Origin: Guyanagaster necrorhizus
Taxonomy: Eukaryota > Basidiomycota > Agaricomycetes > Agaricales > Physalacriaceae
Length of the DNA: 64,000 bases
Assembly (NCBI RefSeq): GCF_019112545.1
Contig: NW_025064880.1
Coordinates: 2,354,054-2,418,053, forward strand
Direction of reading: 5' to 3'
Below the pieces are notes generated by a model that was given only the letters and a program-made list of their open reading frames with translations, had not been told where the DNA came from and did not search any database. Below, piece by piece: positions 24,050-34,186 of the stretch. A program made the translations under genes and the position numbers. Within the stretch, counting starts at the first letter, position 1; the number at the start of each line of letters is the position of its first letter.

Positions 24050-24849
24050 CGTTGTATTCGAGACTGGGGGGGGGAGATACATATGTCCCGCTCCCACTTC
24101 CCGACGTCCGCCTACTTTCTGATATATTCACACATACTGTATACCGCCGTACGGACTTTTTCTTTTCTGGTTAGTATCTGTCTCGATGCCACTTAACCTG
24201 TCAGTTTGTATAAATAACGAGTTCTTGAATGGTATATCCTCATCCCCTCTGCAGCACCCATCAGACGACTCTGTCGAGAGCCTATCATTCCAATTCATTT
24301 GCGTCGCCAGTTATATTTTTCTTTAAGACCGCTCCACTTTTCAATGAGGCTCGGCAAGACCTCCGGCCTCCCTATTTTTACTAAAAGATACAAGATAGCT
24401 ATCGGTACCGGAGAAACCCAGGAAAGCGGGCGCGCTACTGATGGGTTTGGAAATAAATTAAAAAGAAAAAAAAGAGAGAAAAAGAAAAGGGAAGGGGGGG
24501 GGGGAGTTTCACGAGACCTACCAGTGTCTTCTAAAATGATTTTTGTGTCGTGAACGCACAGTCAAAGAGGATGGTGTAAAACGGCGCACTGAAGAGTTTC
24601 CGATACACTAAGTACAGCCACTATCAAGCGGCTGGCCCGCGGCTCGGAGGTTGTCCCCAAAGTTTAAGCAGGCGTAAACAAGCCTTTCACAAGCTTCCTT
24701 AGGCAGGTTCTCTAAACTCTCTATATATAAACTCTTAGATCTTAGCATTTGAGTAGTATCTTAATTTTTGCTTTGCCTTTTATACATGTTTTGACCCCAG
24801 TCCGGGTCATTGAAGGAGCAGCATTAGATTGTTATACAGTATGTGAGCA
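24050..24849. other. Intergenic spacer with a purine tract
   Basis: Convergent region between the orphan gene and OPA3. It contains the purine run described at 24457-24506 and a TATATATAAA stretch near 24721 with no gene to serve; the plus ORF over 24749-24943 lies opposite OPA3 and is a shadow. Confidence 0.4.
24457..24506 (+). repeat. Low-complexity purine tract
   Basis: About 50 nearly pure A/G bases ending in a run of ten G. It may form triplex or G-rich structures and is a likely place for assembly length errors. Confidence 0.7.
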
Positions 24850-25719
24850 TTATGAAGAGGGGGATTTATCGTCCGAGGACTTCGAGTCTTTGTCTGGGGT
24901 ATTCACATCTATTCGGGTATCGTCTGGGGAAAGAGGGGAATGAGAGACCGAAGAAGCAGTTGGCGGCGCAAGAGATATACGAGGAAACTGAAGAGGCGTA
25001 TCCTCAAATTCTGCCCATCCACCTCGAAGCCCAATTTCGACTACACGCTCCAATATTCGCGTGAGCTCGTCATTCCTGTACAGATGGCAGATGGTAAAAG
25101 CCACGTAAGGGGTTACCGAAATAGCACGCAACGCACCTCAGCTGTTGCTCCAAGTCCCTCTGCTCGAGCAGATCTGTGAGCACGTTCATCCGTGTTTTCA
25201 GTTCTGCCACTTGCGTCCCCAGGTCGTCCAACTTGTCGTCCACGTCGTCTCTACGTTTCGATTGACTTCGCGATGACCGCCATGTTTCTCCTATGATTAG
25301 GAGTGCCGCTACACCGAATAGGAATCCTTCTGCTAATGCGTTTGCCCCATTGTCTATAGCTCTGTACATAGGGTCAGACGCGCAAGGAATCAAAAATCAG
25401 GACACACTTTTGTTCGGAAAGTGGACGTATGTGTTTTACTGGCTCTCCGAGTAGCCCAGTCCTCAGTCTTACTTCAGCGCGGTACATTCCTTGGGCCAAT
25501 GAGACACAGAATGTTCGAAAACGGTCATGCCTACAAACATAGAATAAGTCTGTCTGTCCAATGAGGCAAAACGAACACGACTTTTTAGCTTGCTCCTTGA
25601 GGGTGGAACTTATTGGCTTCGCGATAGTCTCTCCGCGGAAAAGATAAGTTTAAGATTCAATGGAAATGCGGTCCATTACTTACTCGGATTAACAGTGTCG
25701 CGATCTTTGCACTGGCCAT
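24850..25719 (-). CDS. OPA3: OPA3-like mitochondrial protein
   Basis: Five-exon minus-strand gene of 218 aa: exons 25684-25719, 25582-25628, 25408-25530, 25137-25361, 24850-25075, introns of 46-61 bp, all phases consistent. It begins MASAKIATLLIRTIAKPI, the typical OPA3 amphipathic N-terminus, then HDRFRTFCVSLAQGMYRAEVRLR and the core RAIDNGAN...AEGFLFGVAALLIIGE, a hydrophobic membrane-associated segment, then a charged coiled coil (about residues 115-155). OPA3 family proteins sit in mitochondrial membranes and affect mitochondrial shape; the precise biochemistry is unsettled. The C-terminal 60 residues are longer than in animal OPA3, Ser/Pro/Asp-rich and presumably disordered. Confidence 0.93.
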
Positions 25720-26206
25720 GTTAAGGATGAATTTCGTTCAACTTGAAGAAGAGAGAGAGCACCGGCGTTTCGGGAGTCAGTGCCGGAAGAATGCGTCATC
25801 TGCCTTTTTTGTCGCTTGTCTGTACGCCGGCATCCCGACATCTCCCGACGCGAAGGAATGGCGTCGCGTAAGCTTAATTGCAGCGTACACTAGGTAAGGA
25901 AGGAACAGTCAATCAGCTCGGGATCTTATTGTTTTTACGAATATGTGCTTGTGTTCTACCGAGCGTAACCTCGGTCCCCAAGGGCTTTTCGGTTTTCCGG
26001 TGACAACATGCCAGTGACGCGGCAGCGCAATAACCCACCCTTTCGTCTTCGTTATCAACTTCTTATTTCCCAAAAGCTGATGAAGGTCATGCAGGTCACA
26101 ATTTTGTTCTACTAGTGACAAGAGTGAAGTAAGATAAAGGTCATGCGACATGAATCATTAACGTTGTATGTTGAGTTCCCGCGGACTTTCGCGCGAGTAG
26201 GAATAT
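25720..26206. other. Intergenic spacer between OPA3 and the MARVEL-like gene
   Basis: Promoter side of OPA3 and 3' side of the next minus-strand gene. A minus ORF at 25909-26151 has no recognisable features. Confidence 0.4.
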
Positions 26207-26963
26207 CTACGGCCCGTAGAACGTCACATTAGGCCTAGCCTTGATTTCGAGCTTGTGAATAAGCATTCCGAAGAATAGGAAGACAAACAGGCCCCCTGAA
26301 AGTCCCAACATAAGTGCATGGCCCATCGGCGAGTCAACGTTACTCACAGTTCGCCCATGCGATACCCTGGATAGACACGATCCTTGAACACTGATTGGCG
26401 AACCGCGCCCAGTTTGGCGAGAACGAGTCCGCGGGGTTGCCACAATTGTACGACCGGAAGGGGCTGACTTGGAATATAACACCTGCGCCGGTTCCCCAGA
26501 ATACAGCGCCGACAAAGGTGAAGAAGGTGATCACTATAATAGATATTAGAACTGCGCTAGAAAAGTTGCTCAAGAACGTACGGCCGACGCCAGAGACATA
26601 TAGATGTCCAATAAGGTATAGGTAGGTGAAGACACAGCTGAAGAGAAGCAAGCCGAGAGCATGCTTGTACTCCATGCCAGGGTAGTTGGCGTAGTTGTTA
26701 CCACCATTATGAAGCTGCTGCGAAACGAGACCAAGTTCCGACGAAGCTATTGTGATCAATGACGTTGAGTATGACGAAGAGTGAATATAAGGACGAGCTA
26801 CGAACTCAAAGCAAAGACGAGGAAAAACGCGATAGCATAAAGCATGCGTCTTGGGGAGGTGACGAAAACCTTGAAGGGGGACTTTACGACTTCATCTTTC
26901 TTTTCTATACGGTATGTCAGTATACACATGATAGCAGAAGAATAACGCGCACGAACCAGGCAT
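26207..26963 (-). CDS. Four-span membrane protein, MARVEL-domain-like
   Basis: Four-exon gene of 197 aa: exons 26957-26963 (7 nt), 26806-26904, 26348-26746, 26207-26295; introns of 52, 59 and 52 bp. Four hydrophobic segments: LYAIAFFLVFAL (about residue 27-40), HALGLLLFSCVFTYLYLIGHLYV (70-95), AVLISIIVITFFTFVGAVFW (105-125) and GLFVFLFFGMLIH (172-185). A Cys-containing polar loop between spans 3 and 4 (YNCGNP...NQCSRI) could hold a disulphide. This four-span layout with short termini is that of fungal MARVEL proteins of the plasma membrane and secretory pathway (Nce102/Fhn1-like), but no residue signature proves it. A TATATAAAT box sits 94 bp upstream of the start. Confidence 0.75.
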
Positions 26964-27056
26964 GACAACAGCTCAACTTCGCAGGGCGGGACGGGGGAGA
27001 TGACTGCTGGTGGCTTCCAGGTGGCTAGAACAACGACAGACTAGGGAGGGGTTCAC

Positions 27057-27065
27057 ATTTATATA
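27057..27065 (-). promoter_or_regulatory. TATA box of the MARVEL-like gene
   Basis: TATATAAAT on the minus strand, about 94 bp before the start codon at 26963. Confidence 0.5.
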
Positions 27066-27741
27066 CGCCCAACTCATGACCCGAGTCAGCACCGACCGAT
27101 CCCGGTGGTTTCTATTTTTTGCGCACTTACTCGTGAATTCGATTTGTCATTTTTTGTAATGATAGCACCCCCACCAATCGCCATTTAACCTTGAAACAAA
27201 AGACGTCACAGCGGATAAGGACTCATTACGAGAAACACGGAGTAGAATAATGGAAGTCAGACCCAAGTAATCCCTTAAGCGCCACGGGAATATCGTTGAG
27301 ACTGCCTAATTCCCAACCAGAAGACGTTTTGTGGTATAAAGTTTAGCAAGCCGTCGAAAGCGATGGAAACGGATGGATCATCGATGAATCGGCCAGACAT
27401 GGTAAGCACAAAGGCTGAATTAATTACATACTGCGGAAATACGCGGCAAGGTGGATTAAGATAGAACAATCGGCGCTCCCACGATGTGAGGCGAAGCGGA
27501 GGGAAACCATGCCTGCTCAATTTTGAGCAGCGTCATTAGCAGACTTTCCGCAACCGCTGTTGAGTTCCTCGCGTACCTAATTGATTTGCACACATCAGAG
27601 AGGAGACGGGTTATTAATCATCTTAAACTCGCTTACTTGATTAATCGGCCATTAGAAGACATTCCGAGGCTTTCCGCCAAATTACGTTAGGAAAAGAACA
27701 CTCACTAGTACTAGTTAGCGAAAGTGATATATCCTTTCACT
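27066..27741. other. Intergenic spacer
   Basis: No gene supported. The 81-codon minus ORF at 27275-27520 has no motif or promoter. CpG remains normal up to the tRNA gene and then collapses. Confidence 0.4.
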
Positions 27742-27864
27742 GGCAAGGTGGCCGAGCGGTTAAGGCGTGTGACTCAAGAGAATTAGGCCTGGCCTAGTAA
27801 TCTTACCCTGTAAGGGGTTTCTCATCACGGTATCGTGGCGTGGGTTCAAGTCCCACCCTTGTCA
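27742..27864 (+). tRNA. tRNA-Leu(CAA), intron-containing, copy 1
   Basis: The acceptor stem GGCAAGG pairs with CCTTGTC with one G.U, followed by discriminator A. The A-box region GTGGCCGAGCGG and B-box GGTTCAAGTCC are clear; T stem GTGGG/CCCAC. The anticodon loop CTCAAG gives anticodon CAA (27775-27777), and a 45-nt intron (27779-27823) follows position 37 as in other eukaryotic intron-bearing tRNA-Leu(CAA). The downstream TTTT (27865-27868) is the Pol III terminator. The mature length I derive (about 78 nt) is short for a type-II tRNA, so the variable-arm and intron borders may be off by a few bases. Confidence 0.9.
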
Positions 27865-27957
27865 TTTTCGTTGTGCGAGACAAAGAGTAACTCAGTATTG
27901 ACTTTTTGAGATTTTTAATTATTTAAATTCTAAGAGTGCACACTGTTGACTTTTATT
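27742..27957 (+). repeat. Direct repeat B: tRNA-Leu plus 3' flank, left copy
   Basis: The tRNA gene and about 95 bp downstream (CTCAGTATTGACTTTTTGAG, then TTATTTAAATT, then GTGCACACTG) recur with about 10 percent divergence at 33966-34186. Similarity begins exactly at the first base of the tRNA. Confidence 0.8.
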
Positions 27958-27984
27958 TTACAAACCTATGGCTTAAGCAATTAA

Positions 27985-28145
27985 GATTGATGAACAAGTG
28001 ATGGATTGTTCAGAGTCAATGTCTGATGAATATAGCTTATCTTATGACTATCAACTTATTTTTTTCTTGCTTTATTTCTATGGATATTGTTTTTATGCAT
28101 GTCTCAGTTCAGTTTAGTTTCCTATATATTCAGACCAGAAAGAAG
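27985..28145 (+). repeat. Direct repeat A, left copy (DIRS terminal repeat)
   Basis: GATTGATGAACAAGTGAT...ATATATTCAGACCAG matches 33548-33726 in the same orientation with substitutions and a few indels. Confidence 0.75.
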
Positions 28146-28839
28146 CAGGCCTCATCCTTATACTTACACATTATATTGCATAAATAAAAAATTATTTTCA
28201 CTCTGACCAAGATCAAGATCCTCAGTGATAGGATAAAAATAGTTACTGGAAGCTTAAGCCTCCCAATCTAGTTTCTCAGATTTCTTCCACTCTGAAAATA
28301 GTCTTAAATTTTCTGATATATCAGAATTGCATATGCTTCACTATCAATGTATCATGCTGGAATTTGCTGAAGGTCAAGCTATTATGCTTGAGGCATTCAA
28401 TAAACTCAAAATGTTGGTTACTATGCAACTCTCTCTGCCACTGGAGTCTGTCACATGCATGCTGCAGACCTCTGACTTACAAACCAACTTCAGGATTTTC
28501 ATATGATAAAGAAATACTAAGTATTTCTCTTTTTTCTAATTCATTGCATCTCATGACTGACATACTACTATTTCAAATTATATTTCAAATTATATTCTAT
28601 TCTTTATTGCCAGCAGTCACCTCTCTTAATGCATCCACTTGGAGTCATTACTTAATTATTCTGACTAAGAATTTATATAAACTATAATAAATATCACTTA
28701 TTATAATGCAAATATTAAGAATCATAACTTGCTCACAGATGTACTCTAATCTTTGCTCTGCAACAGAACATTCTGCAACTATCATAGCTGATATTGCAGC
28801 TTAAGTCACCACTGGTCATACTCTGAGATCTTTTAACAA

Positions 28840-29450
28840 ACTGCTATTACTATTTTTTTGCACTTTACTGCAAGATGCTGTCACTTACAAGTATCACAGC
28901 AAAATCCACTGCATACTCCATCTCTTATGGCCATGTGAGTCATCTGTAAATAGTGGCATTTCTGACTTCAAGACTTCTATTGCTTATAATATGTTCTGCA
29001 AAGATATTAATGATCTTATGACATCTGATTCTGGTTTGTTGATGGTCAAATTAGACTTAGAATAAGCATTCTGTCAGATTCTCATCCATTCAGAAGACTA
29101 GCACCTTTGGGGTTTCACATGGGCTAGCAAGTTTTACTATAATCTTGTCTTATGCTTTGATCTTTGTTGAGTATCTTTACAGCCAGCTCTTTATTGGATC
29201 TTACAATAATATATTCCTGCTCATATCTAGTATTATCTTGATGATTTTCTGAGAATCTTCATGTCTGAGCATTCTTATAACACAGTTCAGAAAGCTTTAG
29301 ACTGGATATTAGCACTCAGAAGACAGTTTGACTTGCAGTTTCAGCCATTAAAAATTGATAGCCCATTTACTATTATTGAGTATCTTAATAGTATTGACAA
29401 TATGCAGAGCTCCCTAAAACTGTTTGCTTTCTGTGATGAAAGATACTAAG
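28840..29450 (+). pseudogene. DIRS-type reverse transcriptase
   Basis: The degenerate frame reads SSVNSGISDFKTSIAYNMF, then LMVKLDLE-stop-AFCQILIHSED, LWGFTWASKFYYNLVL, LYWILQ, and YYLDDFLRIF as the catalytic box. The strings S-V-N-x-G-I, (V/A)K-L-D-L-x-A-F-R-H-I, G-F...Y-Y...L-P-F-G-L and H-Y-L-D-D-F are typical of DIRS RTs in fungi. Stops replace expected Lys, Trp, Gly and Arg codons. Confidence 0.75.
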
Positions 29451-30657
29451 AATAGAAACAATATATAAGAATAATATAACCAATTGACAAAGGAGATCCT
29501 CACCAGGACTCAGATCTGAATAAGAGCATAGTAAAAAAAAACTTGCTCTTCCAGAGACCTAAGCAGCTTTATGAGTATGAGTGTTACAATCTATTTTACT
29601 GCAAGTAATATAAATACACTGTCAACTCCAAGAACACTGAGTTCTTATATATTTACTGATATTGAAGTTATAGTATAATCTGCAGGCATGGCTCTTTTTT
29701 TGAGGCAGACAAAGAGGTCTTGATCTTCTTATAAGAGAAAAGATATTCATCTCAAAGTTTCAGATCAATGTATCTCTATCTATTGTAGTCACCATTGATT
29801 ATTTCATAATATTGCTGAGTGAAGAATACTATATTATATGCTATAACTGCATGTTATTTATATTTGAAAGTGATTTTTATAAGATAGGCAGTATAGCAGA
29901 AGAGCTGGATTGAGAGAAAGACTAAATTCCCTTTGGACTGGCAGTATACAGTAAGAATAGAAAAATATGTTGATAGCAGCATGATTATAGAGCTGAGAGA
30001 TTTGTACTCCTTCAGAGATGAGTTATCATTAGAGAGCTTGAAAGTGATCCTATTAAGTTCCAAAGTCTTGCTTTCAGCTTTGTCATAGTAGCATAAGTCA
30101 AGTTTATAGAGATCAGAGCAGTGAAGCTTGTATTAGATAATGAATGTGACTGTGACTGTCTCTATTTTAAAAAAGAGTGTGAAAATAGAGGCAGATATGC
30201 TAGCAGCAGAGTTGCTTATTAACAGGCCAAGCCCAAGAAAAGAGGTTGGATGCTACACTACATATTATTGAGATTAAAGATAAGGCTGCAAAGTGGATCC
30301 TATTAGGAACATGCCAATAGAAGAGAGGGAGATGCATATAGTAGAGTGTGTAAGGTGTGTGAGCTTAGGTGAAGCCATTAGCAATATCATCTCTGAGCCA
30401 AAGCCCTAAGAACTTGCAGATGGAGGTTTACAGAGAGTGAGAGTGAGAGGTGGAGGAGTCCAATAGAGTCAGAGATCTGCAGATGAGAGTATTAACTTGA
30501 AGTTCAAAGAGTTATTGGACTGAACCAAGTTGATATTTAAAATATAGTAGTATAGAATTTTTTACAACTTATATATTAAATAGTTAATCTGAGTCAGAGT
30601 CTGATAGATTCTGATGAGTAATTCTCTAGTTGGAATGAGTCAATAAAGTAATATAAC
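29451..30657 (+). other. Internal DIRS region, unresolved
   Basis: AT-rich and CpG-free. A Cys-rich string near 30145-30215 (EC-DC-DC-LYFKKEC) might be a metal-binding remnant, but I could not place it in a family. The minus ORF at 29854-30063 looks like a shadow. Confidence 0.35.
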
Positions 30658-30659
30658 TA

Positions 30660-30678
30660 CAGTTGACTATCTCACAAT
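30660..30678 (+). repeat. Pogo terminal inverted repeat, left
   Basis: cagttgactatctcacaat, perfect reverse complement of 33036-33054. Confidence 0.93.
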
Positions 30679-30912
30679 ATATACAGTCAGGAGACACCAA
30701 AACTATATGCATTTATAGATTTATACAGAACCAAAATAGCATGTGATGTGACATGTGACTTATGTGACAACATCATTATTGCCCCAAAATGCTGTCAGTG
30801 GCTTTTGGATCAGCTTTCCATGCATCTCCTTGAATAATGCTCCTCTCAACTTCCTCAGCTGTGGTATTAATCCATCCTAGTCATCTTGTAAAACATAAAA
30901 TGCCTTCAGCTT

Positions 30913-32777
30913 TTAAATAAGCTCAAATCCTTCTCTTGTAGTTATTAAGGTCTGTTCTTTCTCACCCTCCTCTTCCTTCTCTTCCTCCTCATCATCATCA
31001 ATGACAGTTATTTCTCTATTTTCTACTGCAATATCATGCTTGACAGCAATAACAATCTCCCCATCTGTTAGCATTGCCTTAAGATCTTCAGTATACTCTT
31101 CTGCAAAAGAGTTAACCATCTCTTCAATGGTTGGAATAAGACCAAACATGTGATTTTGTTGTTTCAATTTGACAAGGTAGTCCTTCAATATTATCTCTGC
31201 TGTCTGGAGCTGTTGAATAGAGGCAATTTGGGTGGAAGGTGTGTTCATTTTTGACTGTGACAAAGAAGCCAACTGATTGACTGCCTCCAGTGCTTTACCA
31301 ACATTGTTCTCTGCATTCATAACAGCCATAAGAGCAGGATGCCAGTCAGCATCAGCATATTGGTTTCCAAGCAGATTCTGCAATGCCTATTCGATCTCTG
31401 AAAGCATGTATTTGTCTGTTGAGGCAAAGTCACAAACAAGATTCCATGCAGACTTGAGGAGTGAGACATTTTAGAAATCATTGGATGGTGTGGTAGACTG
31501 TGACTCAGGTGCATTGTCAGGCATTATACCAGTGTGTTTCCAGCAGTTTGCTATTATTTCACTGCTGACATTTGCTCAAGCATTATGAGTAATAGTCATA
31601 GCTTCAAGGAGATCAAGCTTGAAGAACTCAGACTCTCTAAGATCATTGAGATCAAGTGCACAGATATATATGGCATTCTGATAATATGTCTTGAAGCAGT
31701 GGATAATACCAGCATCTAGTGGCTGGACATATGGAGTCATGTTGGGCTTAAAGAACTCCAGCTTTGTGTTATAGGATGTATAAGTGATAGAATGCCCTCA
31801 AAAGTTGTCTAAGGTCAGCAGAACCTGTTGCATCTCTCTCTTCATCTTTAAATCAAATATCTTCATCCACTCTGTAAATATTTTGCTTGTCATCCAGGCC
31901 TTCTTGTTATTCTGATAATAGAATCTCATTGCTGTTGGACTCTTTTTTTTGAAATACTGTAGTTGCTTTGATTTTCCAATGAAAACAACTGACATCTGCT
32001 CACTCCCATCTGCATTCATAGCAAAACACATGGTGATGCAGAACTTGTCCTGTTTCTGTCCACTCATAGGACCAGATGCCAAGATACAATCTGGAATAGC
32101 AAAGATGACAAGATCAGATTCATCAATATTCCATCTGTCCTGCATTGCATATTTCATCATAATGCTGTGAAGGCACACATGTTCTTTTTCCACTGCCATC
32201 ATATCCACTGAGCCTGCTTCTTCATGCTGCCAAACCTCCTGAATCTTCCATGTCTTACAGAATGACCTCAATCATCTCTCTCCTTTCAAACACTGATTCT
32301 CTGGAATATTCATCAGATTTTCAATTCAATTTTGCTTCTCTATCAGCATTGCACTAGTCACAGTCTCATCTCAGAGCTGCATATTCTGATACCAGGATGC
32401 AACAGCACACTCTACATCAGGTTGGGTGACAATATGAGACTTTTTAGATGATAGTACATTAGGGTTCTCATTTGCATGCCTTCAATTTTTATATAAGATG
32501 CTAGTTTCTATGAAAGAGTTGGTTGAGTAAAGAGCAGTGCACCTTCCTTTCAGTTTGCAAAATGTGTCACAATGTCAACATGTTGATAGGAAGGATGGTT
32601 ATCAACATATTTGAATACTATAAGCCAGTCTTCTATTGTGAAGTGTGGGTGGAAGATCTGCTTTGGAGGCTGAGCTGATGATGTATACATTGGAACTTTC
32701 TCCTTTTGTTTTGTATGCTCATATAGATTTTCAGATTTAGCATATGGTTTTCATGTTGGTTCAGGAGGCATGTTTAT
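30913..32777 (-). pseudogene. Pogo transposase (CENP-B-type HTH + DDE_1)
   Basis: The minus-strand frame starts at MPPEPT near 32773. A CENP-B/Psq-like helix-turn-helix region (FTIEDWLIVFKYVDNHP... then ALLFTQPTLS) is followed by a second DNA-binding segment with frame damage (about 32280-32550). The DDE catalytic domain follows in a long frame (32271-31798): WNIDESDL supplies the first Asp, ASGPMSGQKQDKFCITMCF the central strand, MNADGSEQMSVVFIGKS the middle, NNKKAWMTSKIFTEWM the helix, and LLTLDNF the second Asp. A Glu/Asp-rich C-terminal tail ends at 30913. Stops at TGA or TAG codons in the N-terminal part and an interruption near 31400-31800 mean no functional protein, though the 156-residue tail frame is intact. 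Confidence 0.9.
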
Positions 32778-33035
32778 AGAGATATAGGCTGTACCACTTT
32801 ACAATAATTTTTTTTGTGTTTGTTATAGTCTATACAAACAAATTATGTTCTTTATTATTCTAATATATGCATAATATCATATCAGCTTACTACAATTTCA
32901 GATCTGACAATGCATATTCCTAACTAAAACCATATGCATTATGCAATATGCATTTCCAGCCTATTTTCCTGCTCCCTAACTGTGTTCCAGCCCAATCCAT
33001 ATGCAAAGTCAGAATTATGCATTTTGACATCATGC

Positions 33036-33054
33036 ATTGTGAGATAGTCAACTG
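33036..33054 (-). repeat. Pogo terminal inverted repeat, right
   Basis: attgtgagatagtcaactg, reverse complement of the left repeat; TA follows. Confidence 0.93.
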
Positions 33055-33179
33055 TATATAATGACTCAGAAGAATAACTCTCAATGACTCTAGTTTACTT
33101 ATAAGGTAGTATATAAGTAGCTAGTCACTATAAAAATATCATCTTCTTTTTTACCTCAAAATATTTATAAATCATTTAG

Positions 33180-33420
33180 CTAAGCAGAGCATGATCTTTC
33201 TCTTTGCTGGATATAGCTTCCATCACAGTGATGTCTCTGTGGCTACTACTGCAGACTGCTCTAACTATAAGATCCAATTACAACACATATAAGCTCTACA
33301 TTGAAGTTGAACCTTTATATCTCCTCTACATCTCTTTCTCTCCCTATTGGACTCACTTCAGCAATACCTCTTACATTCCTCTAAACCTCTGAGGTGCCAC
33401 ATCTCTCTATGGCTTGAATT
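33180..33420 (+). pseudogene. Tyrosine recombinase C-terminal fragment
   Basis: The frame reads AGYSFHHSDVSVATTADCSN, then, after a one-base shift, NTYKLYIEVEPLYLLYIS. This fits the end of DIRS-type tyrosine recombinases: the G-H-S-F-R-x-G-A-A-x-x-A box (here H to Y and R to H) and the catalytic Tyr in the Y-x-L-Y-I segment. Both the frame and the catalytic residues are damaged. The N-terminal part was presumably in the region disturbed by the pogo insertion. Confidence 0.65.
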
Positions 33421-33547
33421 ATCCAATTTGAGCATCTATGAACTCAGTTCTCACAATATCACTATTGTCTCAAATCTCTCTCTCATCTACTTCATCAATG
33501 CTAGAGTCCCTGCTTTGTGACCTCACCCTCAAGTAGATCTTGGCATT

Positions 33548-33726
33548 GATTGATGAACAAGTGATAGATTGTTTAAAGTCAATGTCTGATCAATACAGCT
33601 TATCTTATAATCATTAGCTTGACTTTTTCTATCTTTGGTACTTGTTCTTTTCCTTGCCTTCTTTTTATGGATATTGCTTTTGTACATGTCTCAGTTTAGT
33701 TTTCTATATATTCAAACCAGCAAGCA
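33548..33726 (+). repeat. Direct repeat A, right copy
   Basis: Same orientation as 27985-28145, with an insertion of about 20 bp relative to the left copy. Confidence 0.75.
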
Positions 33727-33965
33727 GTAAAATCTTCACTCTTATACTCACTGCTTGCAGATAGGCTTACATACACTTTCTCTCACTTCTGTACTCACTG
33801 CTCACAGTACATTGTATCATGTAGATAAAATTTCCCTCCCATCTCCCTAAACATCATATTCTTCATATATACTTTAGTCTACAGTTTCTGTATCCTGCAG
33901 TTGGTTTGGGGTTGTCTAATTCAGGCACCTGAGAACTGAGTCCTCGCAATGTATACCATTGTGCC

Positions 33966-34088
33966 GGCAAGGTGGCCGAGCGGTTAAGGCGTGTGACTCA
34001 AGAGAACTAGGTATTGCCTAGTAATCTTGCCCTGAAAGGGGTTTCTCATCACGGTATCGTGGTGTGGGTTCAAGTCCCACCCTTGTCA
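33966..34088 (+). tRNA. tRNA-Leu(CAA), intron-containing, copy 2
   Basis: Same structure as copy 1: anticodon CAA at 33999-34001, 45-nt intron at 34003-34047, TTTT terminator just after the gene (34090-34093). The mature parts of the two copies differ at one base (in the variable arm, C to T), while the introns differ at six of 45 bases. That pattern points to selection on both mature tRNAs. Confidence 0.9.
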
Positions 34089-34186
34089 CTTTTGTTGTCC
34101 GAGTCAATGAGTAAAGAGCACTCAGTATTGACTCTTGAGATTTTTAGTTATTTAAATTTTAGAGTGTACACTGTCCACTTTTACTT
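33966..34186 (+). repeat. Direct repeat B, right copy
   Basis: tRNA-Leu plus downstream flank, matching 27742-27957. Similarity stops near 34186, where the DNA returns to normal CpG content. Confidence 0.8.

Larger units (their letters stand above)
30658..33056 (-). mobile_element. Pogo-type (Tc1/mariner superfamily) DNA transposon
   Basis: A 2,395-bp element (30660-33054) bounded by the perfect 19-bp terminal inverted repeats cagttgactatctcacaat and flanked by TA on both sides (30658-30659 and 33055-33056), the target duplication of Tc1/mariner elements. It encodes a pogo/Tigger-like transposase on the minus strand. Inserted within the DIRS-like element, it is the younger of the two. Confidence 0.93.
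27985..33726 (+). mobile_element. DIRS-like retroelement (RT + tyrosine recombinase), decayed
   Basis: Region with almost no CpG. It carries an RT of the DIRS type (28840-29450), a tyrosine-recombinase C-terminus (33180-33420) and non-identical direct repeats near both ends (27985-28145 and 33548-33726). RT plus tyrosine recombinase without an integrase is the definition of DIRS elements. The middle is interrupted by a nested pogo transposon (30660-33054). The true ends are not certain: the outer sequence between 33727 and 33965 may also belong to it. All frames contain stops, so it is dead. Confidence 0.65.

Noticed and set aside
24749..25179. Plus-strand ORFs opposite OPA3
   Set aside because: OPA3 on the minus strand has clear family motifs and consistent splicing; these are antisense shadows.
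31277..31474. Plus-strand ORFs within the pogo element
   Set aside because: Shadows of the minus-strand transposase.
27985..33726. Repeats A/A' read as ordinary LTRs of a gypsy element
   Set aside because: No TG...CA ends, no primer site or polypurine tract next to them, no integrase; a tyrosine recombinase fragment is present instead.
27742..34186. tRNA-Leu copies read as SINE heads
   Set aside because: The tRNA structure, including the intron position and acceptor pairing, is intact in both copies, each has its own terminator, and there is no poly-A or SINE tail.
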